A DNA stretch of 25,444 nt, taken from the NCBI GenBank assembly GCA_051744365.1, contig JBNJCX010000025.1, positions 1 to 25,444 of the forward strand. The letters are read 5' to 3'. Source of the stretch: Gudongella sp051744365. Lineage in GTDB: Bacteria > Bacillota > Clostridia > Tissierellales > Tissierellaceae. A model generated the notes under the pieces. It searched no databases, was not told where the DNA came from, and saw nothing but the letters and a program-made list of their open reading frames with translations. Positions within the stretch are counted from its first letter, which is position 1. Each line of letters begins with the position of its first letter. The position numbers and the translations under genes were made by a program. This document shows, in pieces, positions 15,047 to 22,977 of this stretch.

Positions 15047-16135
15047 ATGAAGGTAATAATGAAAAATCTAGGAAAGAAATATGAGGGAAGGGAGAACTTC
15101 ACCCTTAGAAATATAAATCTTGAAATTGACGACCAGGACTTTTGTGTAATACTTGGCCCTTCAGGCTGTGGAAAGACAACTTTGCTGAGAATGATAGCAG
15201 GACTTAACTCTATAACAGAAGGTGACCTCTATTTTGACGACAGGAGGGTAAATACCATACCACCAAAGGACAGGGATATTGCAATGGTATTCCAGTCCTA
15301 TGCTCTTTATCCACATATGACAGTTTATGACAACATGGCATTTTCATTGGTTATGAGAAAGGAAAGAAAAAAGCTTATTGATGAAAGGGTCAAGGAGGCT
15401 GCCAACCTTTTGCAGATTGAGGACTATCTTTATGCAAAGCCTGCTGACATATCCGGTGGACAGAGGCAGAGGGTTGCACTTGGCAGGGCAATTGTAAGGA
15501 ATCCCAAGGTATTCCTTATGGATGAACCACTTTCAAACCTTGATGCAAAATTGAGGGAGCATATGAGGGTTGAACTGGTAAGACTGCACAAGAGCCTGGG
15601 TACCACATCAATATATGTAACCCATGACCAGACCGAGGCCATGACTATGGCCTCAAAGATAATACTATTAGATGACGGTAAGATCCAACAGGTCGGAATT
15701 CCGGAAGAATTCTACAATAAGCCGGCAAATATGTTTGTAGCAAAGTTTATAGGATCTCCTACGATAAATATTATCGAGGGCAAATACAGGAACGGGAAGT
15801 TTGTGTCTGAAACTGATACAATAACCCTGACCCCTTCAGAGGAGGATGCAAAGGTTCTTGTAGACTACGAGGGCAAGGAAATTTCAATAGGAATCAGACC
15901 TGAAAGATTTGAAAGCGGAGGAGAATTCGGAGATACATTCGATGCAACTATAGATGTTATTGAGATGCTGGGCAAGGAAAAGACCTTGTTTGCAACATTG
16001 AAGGATGGTTCAGATCTTGTGATATCAACACCGGGACATTTCGAATACAAGGAGGGAGAAACCTACACATTTGGTTTTGACATAACTGCCATACACTATT
16101 TTGACGGCGAGACTGGTGAGAGAATAAACGATTGA
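15047..16135 (+). CDS. ugpC: Sugar ABC transporter ATP-binding protein (MsmX/UgpC/MalK type)
   Basis: A 362-aa ATPase that powers the importer. Walker A GPSGCGKTT (37-45), signature SGGQRQR (136-142), Walker B VFLMDEP (155-161) and the switch His in VTHDQ (193) are all present. The C-terminal ~130 residues form the OB-fold regulatory domain typical of MalK/MsmX proteins. ATG 15047 is preferred over ATG 15041 because AGGAGG (15032-15037) is nine bases from the former and only three from the latter. Such ATPases can serve several sugar importers in Firmicutes, so it may be shared. It lies directly downstream of the two permease genes. Confidence 0.95.
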   Translation: MKVIMKNLGKKYEGRENFTLRNINLEIDDQDFCVILGPSGCGKTTLLRMIAGLNSITEGDLYFDDRRVNTIPPKDRDIAMVFQSYALYPHMTVYDNMAFSLVMRKERKKLIDERVKEAANLLQIEDYLYAKPADISGGQRQRVALGRAIVRNPKVFLMDEPLSNLDAKLREHMRVELVRLHKSLGTTSIYVTHDQTEAMTMASKIILLDDGKIQQVGIPEEFYNKPANMFVAKFIGSPTINIIEGKYRNGKFVSETDTITLTPSEEDAKVLVDYEGKEISIGIRPERFESGGEFGDTFDATIDVIEMLGKEKTLFATLKDGSDLVISTPGHFEYKEGETYTFGFDITAIHYFDGETGERIND

Positions 16136-16148
16136 TAGAGGTGTGATT

Positions 16149-17174
16149 ATGGCAAAGAAAAAAAGGGTGACCATAAAGGATGTGGCCAAGGAAGCAGGCG
16201 TATCTCCATCAACTGTCTCAAGGGTGATATCAAAAAACCCGAGAATAAGCAAAGAGACCACCAAGAAGGTATTAATCCACATGAAAAGACTTGGTTATCA
16301 TCCAAATGCCATAGCCAGAAATCTGGCTAGGAATTCGTCAAAGACACTTGGTCTGATTATGCCCGACAGGCCTGGAGAGGCTCTTTTGAATCCCTTCTTC
16401 CCTGAAGCTCTTAGAGGTATAATAAAGGCATCCACAAGAGAAGGCTATGATGTACTTCTTTCCTCCACGGCAAGTATTGAGAATGACCTTGATGCTGTAA
16501 AGGCACTTGTGTCGGCTGCAAAGGTAGATGGAATTCTTCTTATGACCAGCAAGCTTGAGGACAATTCAATAGACTACCTTCGTGAAATAGAGTTTCCATT
16601 TTCAGTAATAGGCTCACCCTCTGATGAAAGGGATGACTCAAATCACGTGGATAATGACAATGAGGAGGCAGCCTACGAGCTGACAGCCTATCTGGCTGAA
16701 AAGGGCTGTAGAAGATTTGCCCTTATAACAGGCGGAAGATTCCTTACAGTGACGGAGCAGAGGATAAGAGGCTTCAGGAGAGCCTTGTCAGATCATGGGA
16801 TTGAGGGAAAGGAAGGAAGACTCTATATCGGAGAGTTTGACGAGGAAACTGGATACAAGTATGCAAAGGAGATTATGGATTCCGGAGAAGACTTTGATGC
16901 GGTTGTTGCAACAGATGATGTGGTTGCATATGGGGTAATATCAGCATTTATGGAGAAGGGAATTCGTGTACCTGAGGATATAATGGTTGCAGGCTTTAAC
17001 AACAGTCTTCTTTCCAGACAGTGTACAGTACCCATAACTTCAGTGGAGATACACGCAAACAGGCTTGGTGAAGAGGCTGTTGATATAATTATGGAAAATA
17101 TAAAAACTGGAAAGAGACAGAAAAAGAGAATTTTACCATACACAATTTACAAGAGGAAATCAACATTTGAATAA
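16149..17174 (+). CDS. LacI-family transcriptional regulator, probable maltodextrin repressor
   Basis: A 341-aa regulator. The N-terminal helix-turn-helix with hinge (VTIKDVAKEAGVSPSTVSRV, then HPNAIARNLA) is characteristic of LacI/GalR. Residues about 60-340 form the periplasmic-binding-protein-like sensor that binds the sugar inducer. ATG 16149 is chosen over GTG 16143 since GAGGTG (16138-16143) overlaps the latter and is well spaced from the former. Last gene of the transporter operon. Two operators of LacI type at 6168-6185 and 10155-10172 are the likely targets, giving negative autoregulation because the gene lies downstream of the second. The inducer is probably maltose or a maltodextrin. 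Confidence 0.92.
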   Translation: MAKKKRVTIKDVAKEAGVSPSTVSRVISKNPRISKETTKKVLIHMKRLGYHPNAIARNLARNSSKTLGLIMPDRPGEALLNPFFPEALRGIIKASTREGYDVLLSSTASIENDLDAVKALVSAAKVDGILLMTSKLEDNSIDYLREIEFPFSVIGSPSDERDDSNHVDNDNEEAAYELTAYLAEKGCRRFALITGGRFLTVTEQRIRGFRRALSDHGIEGKEGRLYIGEFDEETGYKYAKEIMDSGEDFDAVVATDDVVAYGVISAFMEKGIRVPEDIMVAGFNNSLLSRQCTVPITSVEIHANRLGEEAVDIIMENIKTGKRQKKRILPYTIYKRKSTFE

Positions 17175-17180
17175 TAAATC

Positions 17181-17204
17181 TGGCATTGATTTGCCAGTTT
17201 TTTA
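17181..17204 (+). terminator. Intrinsic terminator of the maltodextrin transport operon
   Basis: CTGGCA (17181-17186) and TGCCAG (17193-17198) with loop TTGATT, followed by six T (17199-17204). Confidence 0.9.
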
Positions 17205-17239
17205 TCGCGAATAGGATAGTTCCACCTTTTTTAGAAACA

Positions 17240-17275
17240 GGAACTTTCCGTATATGAGTATGGAGGAAAGTTACC
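17240..17275 (+). other. Intergenic inverted repeat followed by T-rich tract
   Basis: GGAACTTTCC (17240-17249) pairs with GGAAAGTTaCC (17265-17275), a 10-bp stem with one bulged A and a 15-nt loop. A T-rich stretch ending in eight T follows about 30 nt later. No gene is seen in 17205-17350. It may be a leftover terminator or a regulatory RNA segment; the clear promoter of the next gene lies downstream of it. Confidence 0.45.
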
Positions 17276-17352
17276 TTTAACTTATCTTTGGATGCTTTTC
17301 TTATTTTTTTTTGGAATTACCGCTTTATTTTGATGAAATGGCTACTTTATCA

Positions 17353-17381
17353 TTGAAAGGCAGCACAAATAGTGGTAATAT
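17353..17381 (+). promoter_or_regulatory. Promoter of the unknown gene at 17433
   Basis: TTGAAA (17353-17358), exact 17-nt spacer, TAATAT (17376-17381) preceded by TGG. The start site would be near 17388, which places the GTG at 17391 too close to be a normal start and favours ATG 17433. Confidence 0.75.
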
Positions 17382-17432
17382 CTTATTATAGTGGAATATT
17401 CTGCTAAATACATATATATTGTGAGGGATAAT

Positions 17433-18047
17433 ATGGACCATAAGCTTATGGAGGATAATTTGCAGAAAATTGAATCCGTTGTTTCAAGTAAAATTGTATT
17501 TGGCGATGGCGACTGTATAGATGAGATCCATCTTGTAGCTAACGGCCATAGAGGACCCAAGCAAATTGCAAGGGATGTTCAGTCAATTCTACTGGCGACA
17601 TATGATGTCAGCGTAGATCACAAGAAAATAAGCATAGCACAGATTCTTGATGACACCCTTAAGAGAAAGGCAAGCAGAGTCAAGCTTGACGGAGTATTGA
17701 GGGAGACCCTTGATTCAAGGGCTACAATAAAGATTACAGTTTCCCTTGACAACGAAGAATACACCAGCTCAAAATCCGGTGTTAATTCTGCCAGGAACAT
17801 TGACAGAATGCTTGTGGAAACAACATTGGATGTTGTTCAGCAGGCCAGCGATTTTGGCGACATATTTCTTTTCGATGACATCAGACAGGTTCCCGTTGCT
17901 GGGACGAATATAGTAGTAATCTGTGTCACTGGAATTATTGGCGGGACAGAGCACAGACTTTGTGGTGTAAGCGTTATAGACAATGATTACAATAAGGCGG
18001 TTGTCAAGGCGACACTTGATGCTGTCAACAGATTTATCACAAAATAG
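17433..18047 (+). CDS. Conserved-looking protein of unknown function
   Basis: A 204-aa soluble protein that I cannot assign. The N-terminal third contains a compact segment, EIHLVANGHRGPKQIARDV followed by DVSVDHKKISIAQI, of a kind I believe recurs in clostridial proteins of unknown function. The C-terminal half (about residues 85-204) looks like an alternating beta/alpha domain (RATIKITVSLDNEEY, NIVVICVTGIIGG). No signal peptide or membrane helix. The ATG at 17433 has GTGAGGG about seven bases upstream and fits the predicted transcription start; a GTG at 17391 would add 14 residues. The next genes on the same strand are a tiny peptide gene and a membrane HD-GYP protein, so a signalling link is possible but unproven. 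Confidence 0.65.
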   Translation: MDHKLMEDNLQKIESVVSSKIVFGDGDCIDEIHLVANGHRGPKQIARDVQSILLATYDVSVDHKKISIAQILDDTLKRKASRVKLDGVLRETLDSRATIKITVSLDNEEYTSSKSGVNSARNIDRMLVETTLDVVQQASDFGDIFLFDDIRQVPVAGTNIVVICVTGIIGGTEHRLCGVSVIDNDYNKAVVKATLDAVNRFITK

Positions 18048-18050
18048 TGA

Positions 18051-18254
18051 TAAATGCCGGCTGAACCACACTTTTTAATTAGCGAAGCGAATATAGCATG
18101 CCACACTAGCGAACGGCATAGTACTCTAAAGGAGGCTATATTCGATGAAAAAAATCGCAAGCGTACTACTAAGCGTATTGGCATTAGCTCTAGCAGCAGG
18201 CGCAAATTATTCACTAATCTAGTAATTTTCAAGTAAGCTCTAAGCCGGCATTTA
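18051..18254. repeat. 204-bp element bounded by 12-bp perfect inverted repeats, with nested inner stems
   Basis: TAAATGCCGGCT (18051-18062) is exactly complementary to AGCCGGCATTTA (18243-18254). Inside, CGAATATAGC (18088-18097) pairs exactly with GCTATATTCG (18135-18144), and ATGCC (18098-18102) with GGCAT (18114-18118). The inner 10-bp stem covers the last base of the ribosome binding site and the gap to the ATG of the peptide gene. It could be a structured RNA controlling the peptide, or a small miniature-transposon-like unit flanked by TA. It begins four bases after the preceding stop codon. I do not recognise the family. Confidence 0.7.
18145..18222 (+). CDS. 25-residue hydrophobic, signal-peptide-like peptide
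   Basis: ATG 18145 follows a perfect AAAGGAGG (18128-18135) nine bases upstream. The peptide begins MKKIASVLLSVLALALA and ends AGANYSLI. A charged start, hydrophobic core and small-residue cleavage-like site (ALAAGA) look like a secretion signal or the leader of an AgrD-type autoinducing peptide, but it stops where the AgrD signal segment would begin and has no Cys. It is nested in the 204-bp inverted-repeat element and its ribosome site adjoins a 10-bp stem. Possible roles are a secreted signal, a membrane-active peptide or a regulatory leader. No agrB-like gene is nearby. The excellent ribosome site is the main evidence that it is translated. Confidence 0.55.
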   Translation: MKKIASVLLSVLALALAAGANYSLI

Positions 18255-18281
18255 CTATATATTTCAGAAGGGGGCATGAAT

Positions 18282-19523
18282 ATGGCTCTTAACAACAGAA
18301 CTAAGCTTTATTTGAGAACACTTGTTGTATTGGCATCATCTTTATATATATACATATTTATGAAATATTCAATTGATAGTCTTGGAATGTTTGCATTCTG
18401 GACAATTCTAGCCATAGTTGTAGAATCCCTTTTGATACCTATGCCTAACAATACAATTGGCGTTTCCGTGGGATATGCCATCAATATCGCAACAATTATT
18501 ATCGGAGGACCGTTATTGGCAACGACAACCGCGGGACTTGGATTTTTATTAAGATTTCCAAAGATTGAGGGCCGAGGCTTTGTTCATATACTGAATCTAC
18601 CTCCACATAAATCGATTTTCAATGTATCCCAAAGTATTATAGTTACTGCACTTATGAGTCTAGTATATTTAAATATTGGTGGTAAAATAGGAGAATTTAG
18701 CTTACTGCAAACCATTGTTATAACTTTATTTGGTGCGTTCGTTAATACTTCTATTATATCAGGATATCTTTCACTTAATAGCGACTCAAAATTTTCAGAG
18801 ACATGGATTGGCAACATAAAAGGCACTTTTCCTAGTTCGTTGGCAGTAGGATCAATTGGAATTATTATAGCCCTTGCATTTATAGGATATGGCTATGGTG
18901 CAGTTATCCTGTTCTTTGGACCATTGCTTCTGGCTAGGTATTCATTTAAGCTTTACATCGAGATGAGAAACCTTTACCTTTCTACAATTCAAGCACTAAA
19001 CAAGACAGTCGAGGCAAAGGATCCATATACAAGCGGTCATGCAAACAGGGTGGAGAAATTTGCTGTTGATCTTGCAAAGGCATATCATCTACCATTTGAA
19101 AGCATACAGAATATAAAGACCGCGTCTATACTTCATGATATAGGCAAAATCGGAATTAATGACAGCATACTAAACAAGGCGTCAAAACTTACTCAGGAGG
19201 AATATCAGGAAATCATGAGACATCCTGCCATTGGAGCAGAGATAATCAGTAAGGTTGATTTCCTTTCCGATATAACGACAATCGTCAAGCATCATCACGA
19301 AAGATACGATGGCAACGGATACCCCGATGGTCTAGCAGGTGAGGACATTCCTATTGAGGCAGCCATACTGACAATAGCAGACTCCTATGATGCAATGACA
19401 TCTGACAGACCATATAGAAAGGCGTTGACCCTGGGGGAGGCAATGGATGAGCTTAGAAAGAATTCAGGAACACAGTTTAATCCAGAATTGGTCAAAGTGT
19501 TTGTGTCAATCATAAAAGAATAG
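18282..19523 (+). CDS. Membrane-anchored HD-GYP domain protein (predicted cyclic-di-GMP phosphodiesterase)
   Basis: A 413-aa protein. The N-terminal ~225 residues hold about seven hydrophobic segments, a membrane sensor of MASE-like type. The C-terminal HD-GYP domain has SGHANRVEKFA, the metal-binding pair His285-Asp286 in LHDIGKIGI, HHHERYDGNGYPDGL with GYP at 346-348, and ADSYDAMTSDRPYRKA. All expected catalytic motifs are present, so hydrolysis of cyclic-di-GMP (or a related dinucleotide) is likely. ATG 18282 is chosen over 18276 because GGGGG is seven bases before it. A DUF5317-type gene follows after an 8-bp gap. Confidence 0.9.
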   Translation: MALNNRTKLYLRTLVVLASSLYIYIFMKYSIDSLGMFAFWTILAIVVESLLIPMPNNTIGVSVGYAINIATIIIGGPLLATTTAGLGFLLRFPKIEGRGFVHILNLPPHKSIFNVSQSIIVTALMSLVYLNIGGKIGEFSLLQTIVITLFGAFVNTSIISGYLSLNSDSKFSETWIGNIKGTFPSSLAVGSIGIIIALAFIGYGYGAVILFFGPLLLARYSFKLYIEMRNLYLSTIQALNKTVEAKDPYTSGHANRVEKFAVDLAKAYHLPFESIQNIKTASILHDIGKIGINDSILNKASKLTQEEYQEIMRHPAIGAEIISKVDFLSDITTIVKHHHERYDGNGYPDGLAGEDIPIEAAILTIADSYDAMTSDRPYRKALTLGEAMDELRKNSGTQFNPELVKVFVSIIKE

Positions 19524-19531
19524 GTGATAAT

Positions 19532-20083
19532 ATGTTTCTAGAACCAGCAGCTCTTTCAATTATCATATCCAAGCTGAGAGGCGGTAAATTTCGAAATCTT
19601 GAGAATGTTCAACTAGAAGGAGTTTTTTTTCTGTTTTTAGCGACCCTTACTCAAACCAGTCTATTGATAACAAGGAGGTTCCAGCTTGAAGTCATATATG
19701 ACTTTCTCCAAGAAAACTTTTTTTACGTAATAATTCTATCTTACATAATATTGGTAATGGCAATTTATCTCGATCTTAAAAAGAATTATATGAAGGTACT
19801 CCTTGTAGGAGTACTTCTTAATGCAGCCGTAATAGCATCAAACGGGGGTAAAATGCCTGTATCATTGACCGGTATCACTGGGATTGGGCAGGAATCAGTA
19901 CTTCCCGACAGGGAATTTGATATAAAGCACACTGGTGTTGATGGAGATACAAGACTTGTCTATCTTGCGGATATAATTCTTATAGACAGACCATATCCTT
20001 TGCCAAAGATACTTAGCATAGGAGACCTTTTTATAATGGCAGGTGTATTCCTGTTTTTTCAGAAGGAAATGGAGCCTCAATAA
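19532..20083 (+). CDS. DUF5317-type membrane protein
   Basis: A 183-aa protein with about four or five hydrophobic segments. The central motif LNAAVIASNGGKMPVS and the later RLVYLADIILIDRPYP and LSIGDLFIMAGV match what I know of the DUF5317 family, found in clostridia and function unknown. GGTGA precedes ATG 19532, eight bases after the HD-GYP stop, so the two form an operon. A shared role in membrane signalling is inferred from the pairing only. The gene ends before a clear terminator. Confidence 0.75.
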   Translation: MFLEPAALSIIISKLRGGKFRNLENVQLEGVFFLFLATLTQTSLLITRRFQLEVIYDFLQENFFYVIILSYIILVMAIYLDLKKNYMKVLLVGVLLNAAVIASNGGKMPVSLTGITGIGQESVLPDREFDIKHTGVDGDTRLVYLADIILIDRPYPLPKILSIGDLFIMAGVFLFFQKEMEPQ

Positions 20084-20090
20084 CATATTA

Positions 20091-20134
20091 ATCCCATCAC
20101 TATGTAGGAAGACATTGGTGTATGGGATATTTTT
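20091..20134 (+). terminator. Intrinsic terminator after the HD-GYP/DUF5317 operon
   Basis: ATCCCAT and TATGT (20091-20105) pair with ACAT and ATGGGAT (20112-20128), with mismatches in the middle, followed by ATTTTT. It ends one base before the AAGGAGG of the next gene, so it may act as an attenuator for it. Confidence 0.75.
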
Positions 20135-20149
20135 AAGGAGGAAATCTTT

Positions 20150-21331
20150 ATGGCAAACAAAGCAGTCGTTCTTGGAACAAATTATTACATTGGCCTTAGC
20201 ATTATAAGAACTCTGGGCTATGAGGGGATTGAAACCATAGCTGTTGATTATACTGATAAGGAGCTCTACGGAGCAAAATCCAAATATCTGGGTAGACACG
20301 AAATGGCACCTGATTTCAAAAAGGATAAGGAAGGATACCTGAAAAAGCTGGTTGAAATTGGGGAAGCAGAAGATCAAAAACCACTACTTTTTCCCAGCGC
20401 AGACCCTTATGCTGAGTTTATTGATGAAAACCTCGAAGAATTAAAGAAATACTATTTGATTCCTATGGAGGAGCAGGGACTTTGGACAAAGGTGATGAAA
20501 AAAGAGAGCCTTAATGAATTGGCGATAAGACATGGATTGCTTGTACCTGAGACAATTATGCCATATGAAGATAATTTATACGAAAGAACAAGGAAAGAAT
20601 TAGGATATCCCTGCATAGTTAAACCCACTGACTCACCAGCTTTTGTTGCGGTATTCAGAAGAAAAATATTCTACTGTAACAATGAAGAGGAACTTAAAGA
20701 TGCATTAAGCAAAGCTCAGGCAGAAAACCTGGAAGTACTTGTTCAAAGGATTATTCCTGGATTTGATGACCACATGTATACCTTCGATTACTATGTGGAC
20801 AGGACTGGAAAGGTCACACACTGGATGACTTGCAGAAAGCTTAGACAGTTTCCAATAAACTTTGGGGCTTCAGTCTATACAGAGCAGGTACATGTACCTG
20901 AACTAGCTGAGATTGGGATTTCATTTGTCGAAAAGATTGGATACAGGGGTTTTGGTGAAATTGAGTTTAAGATGGACGAAAACACTGGCAAATATTATCT
21001 TATAGAAATAAACACAAGGACTACAACATTGAATGGATTATTGTATAAAGCGGGAATAAACTTCACATATGTTGCTTACAGAGATATGATTGGGAAACCC
21101 CTTGAGTCTGAAGTAGTCAAGGCAGACACAGGCTATGTCTTTCAGTATCTGTTTGAGGATGTGCTGGCGATAAGAGACTACATCAAGCAGGGGCAGCTGA
21201 CTACAGCTGAAGTTGTAAAATCACTGTTCCGTAAGAAGGTACCTGCAGTATGGAGCTTTGATGACCCAGCTCCAGGTCTATATTATTCATCAATAGTTCT
21301 GGGAAAGATTCTAAAGAAGATATTCAGATAG
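20150..21331 (+). CDS. ATP-grasp carboxylate-amine ligase
   Basis: A 393-aa ATP-grasp enzyme. The N-terminal pre-ATP-grasp fold starts KAVVLGTNYYIGLSIIRTLG; the ATP-grasp core includes YPCIVKPTDSP (Lys binding ATP), LVQRIIPG and the metal-binding GFGEIEFKMD...YLIEINTR (Glu and Asn). It would join a carboxylate to an amine through an acyl phosphate, as in D-aspartate ligases or PylC-like proteins. Substrates cannot be read from sequence. AAGGAGG precedes ATG 20150. The Mur ligase gene follows nine bases downstream, so the pair probably acts in one pathway, in cell-wall crosslink or peptide-polymer synthesis. Confidence 0.85.
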   Translation: MANKAVVLGTNYYIGLSIIRTLGYEGIETIAVDYTDKELYGAKSKYLGRHEMAPDFKKDKEGYLKKLVEIGEAEDQKPLLFPSADPYAEFIDENLEELKKYYLIPMEEQGLWTKVMKKESLNELAIRHGLLVPETIMPYEDNLYERTRKELGYPCIVKPTDSPAFVAVFRRKIFYCNNEEELKDALSKAQAENLEVLVQRIIPGFDDHMYTFDYYVDRTGKVTHWMTCRKLRQFPINFGASVYTEQVHVPELAEIGISFVEKIGYRGFGEIEFKMDENTGKYYLIEINTRTTTLNGLLYKAGINFTYVAYRDMIGKPLESEVVKADTGYVFQYLFEDVLAIRDYIKQGQLTTAEVVKSLFRKKVPAVWSFDDPAPGLYYSSIVLGKILKKIFR

Positions 21332-21340
21332 GAGGAAACC

Positions 21341-22897
21341 ATGAAACTTAAAGAACTATTTAAACCATTGGAAATTATAGAAATCAGGAATCCCGATATG
21401 GAGATAGAAATTTCAGGGATCAGTTGCCATTCGGCAAAGGTCCTGCCAGACAATATTTATGTTGCAATAAAGGGCTATGTCACTGACGGGCATTTATATA
21501 TAAATCAGGCTCTTGAAAAGGGAGCCGTGGCTTTAATTGTAGAGGAATTTCAGGAGGACCTCAGAAAAGTATGCCAGATAAGGGTGAGGAACAGCAGAGA
21601 AGCCCTTTCAAGGATAAGCAGCAGATTCTATGGAAATCCTTCAAAGAAAATGACTGTAATTGGTGTAACTGCAACAAACGGTAAAACCACTACAACATTT
21701 CTTCTGGACTCGATTTACACAAAGGCAGGCTACAGTACCGGTATAATAGGAAGTGTTCTGTCAAAGACCGGAAAACGAATAGAGCTTGCCAGTCTTACTA
21801 CTCCAGAAAGCCTTGAGCTTCAGTCCATTTTTTGTGAAATGGTAGAAGAAAAATTGGATCGTGCAGTTATGGAAGTATCGTCATCAGCCCTTGAACTCTA
21901 CAGGGTAAATGATATTGACTATGATATTGTATCCTTCAATAACTTCAGCCGCGAGCACATTGACCAGCACGGCAGCTTTGAAAGATACTGGGAAGTAAAG
22001 TCTTCCCTAATAACAGGAGCAAAGCCCGAAGCGGTTGCAGTTCTGAATGTAGACGATGAGAGGATAGAATCATTGGTTGAAAATACAAAGGCAAGAGTAT
22101 TGACCATTTCAGTATATGGTGGGAAGGGAATGATAAACTGCTCAAATCTTAAGCTTGTAAAGGGAAGAGGAATCTTCGATGTTGTCATTGAAGAAGACAT
22201 AGACCTTGGCGACAGAATCATCAATAAAGGAACCTTTAATATAATGATGAGAATACCTGGGTATCATTCTGTTGAAAATGCAATGGCTGCAATAGGTATT
22301 GCGCTGGTAGAAGGTATTGACAGCAAAATTATAAAAGAAGCCCTAGGCGAATTCAGTGGTGTTGAACGGAGGTTTGAATTTATATATGAGAAGGAATTTA
22401 CCATAATAGACGATCACTTTGCCAATATCAAGAATATCAACAGTACTCTGGGAACAATCGCAGATATGGAGAAGAACAAGATACACATAGCCTATGCCAT
22501 CAGGGGAAACAGAGGAGTCACCGTAAACGCGGAAAATGCCAAGGCGCTTGTGGAATGGAAGAACAGGCTTGGGATAGAACGGATAATAGCAACCAGAAGT
22601 ATGGGCAGCGTTACAGAAAAAGACACTGTCTCAATTAAGGAGGAGGAAGTCTTCAGAGAGGTTCTTGATAGGGCTGGATTGAAATATCATATCTACGACA
22701 CTCTTCAGGAGGTGCTGGAGGAGGTCTTTGAAAAAACAGTTGAAGATGATATAGTATTGCTTGCAGGATGTCAGGGTATGGACAGAGGAGCGAAAATTGC
22801 CTTTGACATAATCCACAGAAAGAACCCTGAAATGGATCCCCACGAATTGTACAAACCTTTATCTAGAAGAGTTTCGGAGGAAGGCTTTATGCTGTAA
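21341..22897 (+). CDS. Divergent Mur ligase (MurE-like)
   Basis: A 518-aa three-domain Mur ligase. The N-terminal domain resembles the UDP-MurNAc-binding domain of MurE (EISGISCHSAKVLPDNIYVA). The central domain has the P-loop GVTATNGKTT (108-117), VSSSAL and NFSREHIDQHGSFERYWEVK, whose Lys is in the place of the carbamylated Lys. The C-terminal domain begins after GVERRFEF; the usual D-Y-A-H-T-P motif is replaced by DDHFAN (357-362), and the DNPR motif that sets diaminopimelate use in MurE is absent. It therefore activates a carboxylate for amide formation but probably not with the standard MurE substrate. AGGAGG precedes ATG 21341, directly after the ATP-grasp gene. A true murE may exist elsewhere in the genome. 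Confidence 0.85.
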   Translation: MKLKELFKPLEIIEIRNPDMEIEISGISCHSAKVLPDNIYVAIKGYVTDGHLYINQALEKGAVALIVEEFQEDLRKVCQIRVRNSREALSRISSRFYGNPSKKMTVIGVTATNGKTTTTFLLDSIYTKAGYSTGIIGSVLSKTGKRIELASLTTPESLELQSIFCEMVEEKLDRAVMEVSSSALELYRVNDIDYDIVSFNNFSREHIDQHGSFERYWEVKSSLITGAKPEAVAVLNVDDERIESLVENTKARVLTISVYGGKGMINCSNLKLVKGRGIFDVVIEEDIDLGDRIINKGTFNIMMRIPGYHSVENAMAAIGIALVEGIDSKIIKEALGEFSGVERRFEFIYEKEFTIIDDHFANIKNINSTLGTIADMEKNKIHIAYAIRGNRGVTVNAENAKALVEWKNRLGIERIIATRSMGSVTEKDTVSIKEEEVFREVLDRAGLKYHIYDTLQEVLEEVFEKTVEDDIVLLAGCQGMDRGAKIAFDIIHRKNPEMDPHELYKPLSRRVSEEGFML

Positions 22898-22904
22898 AAA
22901 AATG

Positions 22905-22933
22905 TTTTTTAATACAGGCTTATATGGTAAACT
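22905..22933 (+). promoter_or_regulatory. Weak candidate promoter of apt
   Basis: TTTTTT (22905-22910), 17-nt spacer, TAAACT (22928-22933) preceded by TGG as an extended -10. The -35 is poor. An A/T-rich inverted repeat, CTGTA-A6-TG-T6-aa-TACAG, just precedes and overlaps it (22892-22917) and could mark the end of the Mur ligase gene. Confidence 0.3.
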
Positions 22934-22977
22934 AGGTATGAAGAATAATAAACTTGCTATACAGAGGAGGAAAAATT

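Noticed and set aside
18054..18236. 60-residue open frame overlapping the inverted-repeat element
   Set aside because: No convincing ribosome site and an implausible composition; the 25-residue frame within it has a perfect AAAGGAGG.
18048..18281. Cyclic-di-GMP riboswitch before the HD-GYP gene
   Set aside because: I looked for the conserved GEMM core and tetraloop and did not see them; the inverted-repeat layout is different.
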